Below are positions 61,190-64,000 of a DNA stretch of 64,000 nt, one piece after another. The stretch covers positions 21,390-85,389 of the forward strand of contig JAGXTI010000037.1 in NCBI GenBank assembly GCA_018334015.1, in the 5' to 3' direction. Each line of letters opens with the position of its first letter. Within the stretch, counting starts at the first letter, position 1. Under the pieces are notes generated by a model. That model saw only the letters and a list, made by a program, of their open reading frames with translations. It had not been told where the DNA came from and made no database searches. Both the position numbers and the translations under genes were made by a program. This stretch comes from Silanimonas sp. GTDB taxonomy: Bacteria > Pseudomonadota > Gammaproteobacteria > Xanthomonadales > Xanthomonadaceae.

Positions 61190-63298
61190 ATGCGCCTGCT
61201 CCGCCCTGTCCTTGCCGCCGCCCTGGCCCTGGCCGCCCTGCCGGCGGCCTTGGCGAACGGCCGACCGATCACCCACGAGGATGTCTGGACCTTCGCACGC
61301 TTGTCGGCACCGGCACTGTCGCCGGATGGCCGGCAGAGCGCCGTGGTGGTGACCCGGCCGGCCTACGACCCGGCCGAACAGAGCGCCGACCTCTGGCTGC
61401 TGCCCACCGACGGGCGCGGCGAACCGCGCCAGCTCACCTTCAGCCGCGCCGCCGAGGCCGGGCCGGTGTTCAGCCCGGACGGCACGCGACTCGCCTTCAC
61501 CGTGCAACGCGAGGGCGACACGGTGCCGCAGGTCTACCTGCTCGATCTGGCCCAGGGCGGCGAACCGCGCCGCGTCACTTCGATTTCGACCGGCGCCCGC
61601 ACCCCGCAGTTCTCGCCGGACGGCTCGCGCATCCTGTTCGTCAGCAGCGTCTTCCCCGGCACCGCCAACGATGCCGACAACGTGCGCATCGCCACCGAAC
61701 GCGCCGCCCGCCGCGACAATGTGCGCATCTACACCGGCTTCCCGATCCGCAACTGGGACCGCTGGCTGGACGACCGCCAGCAGCGCCTGTTCGTGGTGCC
61801 GGTGGCCGGCGGCGAGCCTCTCGACCTGCTGGCCGGCAGCGAGCTGGTGAAGCAGCCCGGCTTCGGCGGCCGCTTCACCGACACCGGCGAGGAGATCGAC
61901 GCCACCTGGACCCCGGACGGCACGGCGGTCGTGTTCTCTGCCACCGTGAACCGCCACCGTGCGGCCTTCGCCGAAACCCACGCCGACCTCTACCGGGTTC
62001 CGGCCAGCGGCGGTGAGGCCCAGCGGCTCACCGGCAACGGTTCGCTGGAAGGCCAGGACAGCTTCGCCCGTCCGCAGTTCAGCGGCGACGGCCGGCACCT
62101 GCTGGCCCTGGTCACGCCGCGCAGTGAGCGCGTCTACAACGCCACCCGGCTGGCCAGCTTCGCCTGGCCGACGATGGCCGCCGTCTCGACCCTGACCCTG
62201 CCCGAGGCGCTGGCGGTGTCCACTTTCGGCATCGACGCCGACCACCGTACGCTGTGGATGAGCGCCGAACAGGACGGCCACGAGAAGATCTTCACCGCCC
62301 GCATCGGCGACAGCACCGGCCGCCGCGCCTTCGCCATGGAGCGCGGCGTCTACACCGGCCTGCAGGTGGCCGATGCGGCGCGTGGCGTGCTGGTGGCCAA
62401 CTTCGACAGCTCAGTGAATCCGCCCGAGGTTGTGCGCATCGATCCCCGCCGTGGCGGCCACACGCCGATCAGCGCCTTCAACCGAGACCGTGCCGCGGAA
62501 CTCGATCTCGCCCCGATCGAGCATTTCTGGTTCGAAAGCGAGCGCGGCGCCCGCATCCACAACATGATCGTGCGCCCGGCCGGCTTCGACCCCTCGCGGG
62601 AGTACCCGCTGTTTGTGCTGATCCACGGCGGCCCGCACATCATGTGGCGCGACACCTTCTTCGTGCGCTGGAACTACCACCTGATCGCCGGCACCGACCG
62701 CGTGGTCCTGCTCACCAACTACACCGGCTCGACCGGTTTCGGCGAGGCGTTCGCGCAGGGCATCCAGTTCGATCCCTTCGAAGGCCCGGCCAAAGAGATC
62801 AACCAGGCCGCCGATGTCGCCATCGAGCGTTTCGGCTTCATCGACGGCAACCGCCAGTGCGCCGGCGGCGCCAGCTACGGCGGGCATCTGGCCAACTGGC
62901 TGCAGGGCACCACCACCCGCTACCGCTGCCTGGTCAGCCATGCCGGCCTGATCAACCTCGAATCGCAGTGGGGCAGTTCGGATTCGATCTTCCACCGCGA
63001 GCAGAATGCCGGCGGCCCGGTCTGGGAGCGCGGCCCGGTGTGGACGGCGCAGAACCCGATGCTCAAGGCCGCGAACTTCCGCACCCCGGTGCTCGTCACC
63101 ATCGGCGAGCTGGACTTCCGGGTGCCGATCAACAACGTGATCGAGTACTGGTCGCTGCTGCAGCGCCAGCAGGTCGAGAGCCGGCTGGTGGTGTTCCCGG
63201 ACGAGAACCACTGGATCCTGCGCGGCGAGAACAGCCGCACCTTCTACAAGGAACTGGAAGCCTGGCTGGATCGTTGGGAGGCGGCACCAGCCCAGTGA
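61190..63298 (+). CDS. S9 family prolyl-oligopeptidase-like serine peptidase
   Basis: Exported peptidase of the acylaminoacyl-peptidase / DPP type. The 702-residue precursor has a signal peptide (cut after LAN, residue ~23), a beta-propeller (about 30-440) with repeated SPDG motifs, and an alpha/beta-hydrolase domain. The catalytic triad is visible: Ser562 in GGASYGGH, Asp642 in GELDFRV and His674 in ENHWIL. It is divergent from rluF with a 93-base gap. ATG 61190 is chosen as the signal-peptide start. Confidence 0.92.
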   Translation: MRLLRPVLAAALALAALPAALANGRPITHEDVWTFARLSAPALSPDGRQSAVVVTRPAYDPAEQSADLWLLPTDGRGEPRQLTFSRAAEAGPVFSPDGTRLAFTVQREGDTVPQVYLLDLAQGGEPRRVTSISTGARTPQFSPDGSRILFVSSVFPGTANDADNVRIATERAARRDNVRIYTGFPIRNWDRWLDDRQQRLFVVPVAGGEPLDLLAGSELVKQPGFGGRFTDTGEEIDATWTPDGTAVVFSATVNRHRAAFAETHADLYRVPASGGEAQRLTGNGSLEGQDSFARPQFSGDGRHLLALVTPRSERVYNATRLASFAWPTMAAVSTLTLPEALAVSTFGIDADHRTLWMSAEQDGHEKIFTARIGDSTGRRAFAMERGVYTGLQVADAARGVLVANFDSSVNPPEVVRIDPRRGGHTPISAFNRDRAAELDLAPIEHFWFESERGARIHNMIVRPAGFDPSREYPLFVLIHGGPHIMWRDTFFVRWNYHLIAGTDRVVLLTNYTGSTGFGEAFAQGIQFDPFEGPAKEINQAADVAIERFGFIDGNRQCAGGASYGGHLANWLQGTTTRYRCLVSHAGLINLESQWGSSDSIFHREQNAGGPVWERGPVWTAQNPMLKAANFRTPVLVTIGELDFRVPINNVIEYWSLLQRQQVESRLVVFPDENHWILRGENSRTFYKELEAWLDRWEAAPAQ

Positions 63299-63363
63299 AT
63301 GAAGCGCGGATCAGTTGGCCAAACCATCCGCCTGCAATAGGCAGTACACGGAGACCTGATGCG

Positions 63364-63780
63364 ATGAATATCGATGAAGCCACGGAGCTTTTTTTTAGCC
63401 GCCACTGGGTCAGAAGTGCGATCGGAAGCGAGCCGCCGCGCTGGGTGGAATGGAAGTCGTTCCTTTTTGGCCCTGTCCCAAACCACGACAAGGCTGGTTG
63501 CTACGCACTATTCAGAAATACCGAATTGGTTTACGTCGGATTGGGTGCGAGCAAAGGAAGCGGAATTTACACCGAGCACGGCCTGGCTACTCGATTGATG
63601 AAAAACGTGCTGTGCAAGGACTGGTCGAAAGAAGGTGATTGGGCAAAACTTAATCCCAAGTGGGATTACATCACGAGCCTTCGAACGATCGGTTTTGCTG
63701 CCGACACGGCATATTTGGCTGCCTCTCTAGAATCTTTCCTGATTCGTCAGCTTCGCCCCCCAGAAAACAAAAAAGTCTAG
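63364..63780 (+). CDS. GIY-YIG-like nuclease-domain protein, lower GC
   Basis: Protein of 138 residues, not firmly identified. The segment GCYALFRNTELVYVGLG resembles the GIY-YIG core (G-C-Y ... VYVG), followed by HGLATRL, where the Arg may be catalytic. LESFLIRQLRPPENKK resembles the helix with a conserved Glu at the end of such domains. Base composition is markedly lower in GC than the neighbours and contains T-rich codons, so recent acquisition is likely. Partners are not seen in the window. Confidence 0.6.
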   Translation: MNIDEATELFFSRHWVRSAIGSEPPRWVEWKSFLFGPVPNHDKAGCYALFRNTELVYVGLGASKGSGIYTEHGLATRLMKNVLCKDWSKEGDWAKLNPKWDYITSLRTIGFAADTAYLAASLESFLIRQLRPPENKKV

Positions 63781-64000
63781 GATCTCCTGCCCCGTCAACA
63801 CAGGGCCACCGTTATTGCCTCGGTGAGTTCAACCCCGTAACGCAACACCCAAGGTGCTGAAGTGATTCAGGCGGCCTAGGGATGGTCTGAACAACCCGCC
63901 GAACCCTCGTGATTTCGCGGCTTGAAGGCCGAAATCGCGCCCATCCGGTCGGAATTCCACGTTTTGCCGCGCCGCCAGACGGGTTTCCCCGTCCAGCGGA
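63781..64000. other. Non-coding right end with a possible insertion-sequence terminus
   Basis: No supported gene. From about 63879 the sequence GGGATGGTCTGAACAA resembles terminal repeats of IS5-type elements of Xanthomonadales as remembered, followed by a GC-rich stretch with CGCGGC-TTGAAGG-CCGAAATCGCG. No transposase lies inside the window, so this remains a guess. Confidence 0.25.

Overview
The window is about 70% GC, densely coded and almost entirely chromosomal housekeeping DNA. The order glnD-map / rpsB-tsf-pyrH-frr-uppS-cdsA-dxr-rseP-bamA-lpxD-fabZ-lpxA-lpxB-rnhB-dnaE-accA-tilS, together with leuS-lptE-holA-nadD-rsfS-rlmH-maf-rng-yhdP-tldD, is gammaproteobacterial. The direct bamA-lpxD junction, the very high GC, CopL-like small proteins and frequent TAGACT/TATCCT -10 boxes point to Lysobacterales (Xanthomonadales). 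This assignment is inferred from gene order and composition, not from a database search.

Region 1 (1-21.8 kb): the 5' part of glnD and map run leftward. A divergent rightward series follows: translation (rpsB, tsf, frr), UMP kinase, isoprenoid/undecaprenyl and phospholipid synthesis (uppS, cdsA, dxr), the envelope protease RseP, BamA, lipid A synthesis (lpxD, fabZ, lpxA, lpxB), rnhB, dnaE, accA, tilS and xseB-ispA. Most neighbours overlap by a few bases, so they are probably translationally coupled.

Region 2 (22.7-41.6 kb): DUF4870, pmbA, darP, and a long leftward series leuS-lptE-holA-nadD-rsfS-rlmH, then maf-rng-yhdP-tldD. A 3-kb gene for a sensor diguanylate cyclase (periplasmic propeller plus GGDEF) sits in the opposite orientation between rlmH and maf.

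Region 3 (41.7-49.8 kb): a vapBC toxin-antitoxin pair with a perfect palindromic operator, a secreted amidohydrolase, a thioredoxin-TPR co-chaperone, a DUF4442 thioesterase-like protein, a Ser/Thr kinase fused to a sulfatase-modifying-factor domain, a DUF502 membrane protein, a thioredoxin-fold protein, slyD and a cold-shock gene.

Region 4 (49.9-60.3 kb): a copper/silver island in two blocks. Block A is a CopL-like mini-gene, a TolC-family outer-membrane factor, CusB (with a fused CusF domain), CusA, a CusF-like protein, CopC and CopD. Block B is a second CopL-like mini-gene, an uncharacterised exported protein with a beta-barrel-like end, a MerP-like metal-binding protein and a MerT-like membrane protein, with no MerA or MerR. 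Both CopL-like genes appear leaderless. In both, the stop codon begins a GATTCCG arm whose complement CGGAATC lies directly before the next start codon. No two-component or MerR regulator is present, so these mini-genes are the best candidates for metal-responsive control. This duplicated leader-ORF arrangement, and the metal module of block B, are the most novel things seen here.

Region 5 (60.3-64 kb): rluF, an S9 peptidase, then a lower-GC GIY-YIG-like gene and a possible insertion-sequence end at the right edge. No tRNA, rRNA or CRISPR array was recognised.
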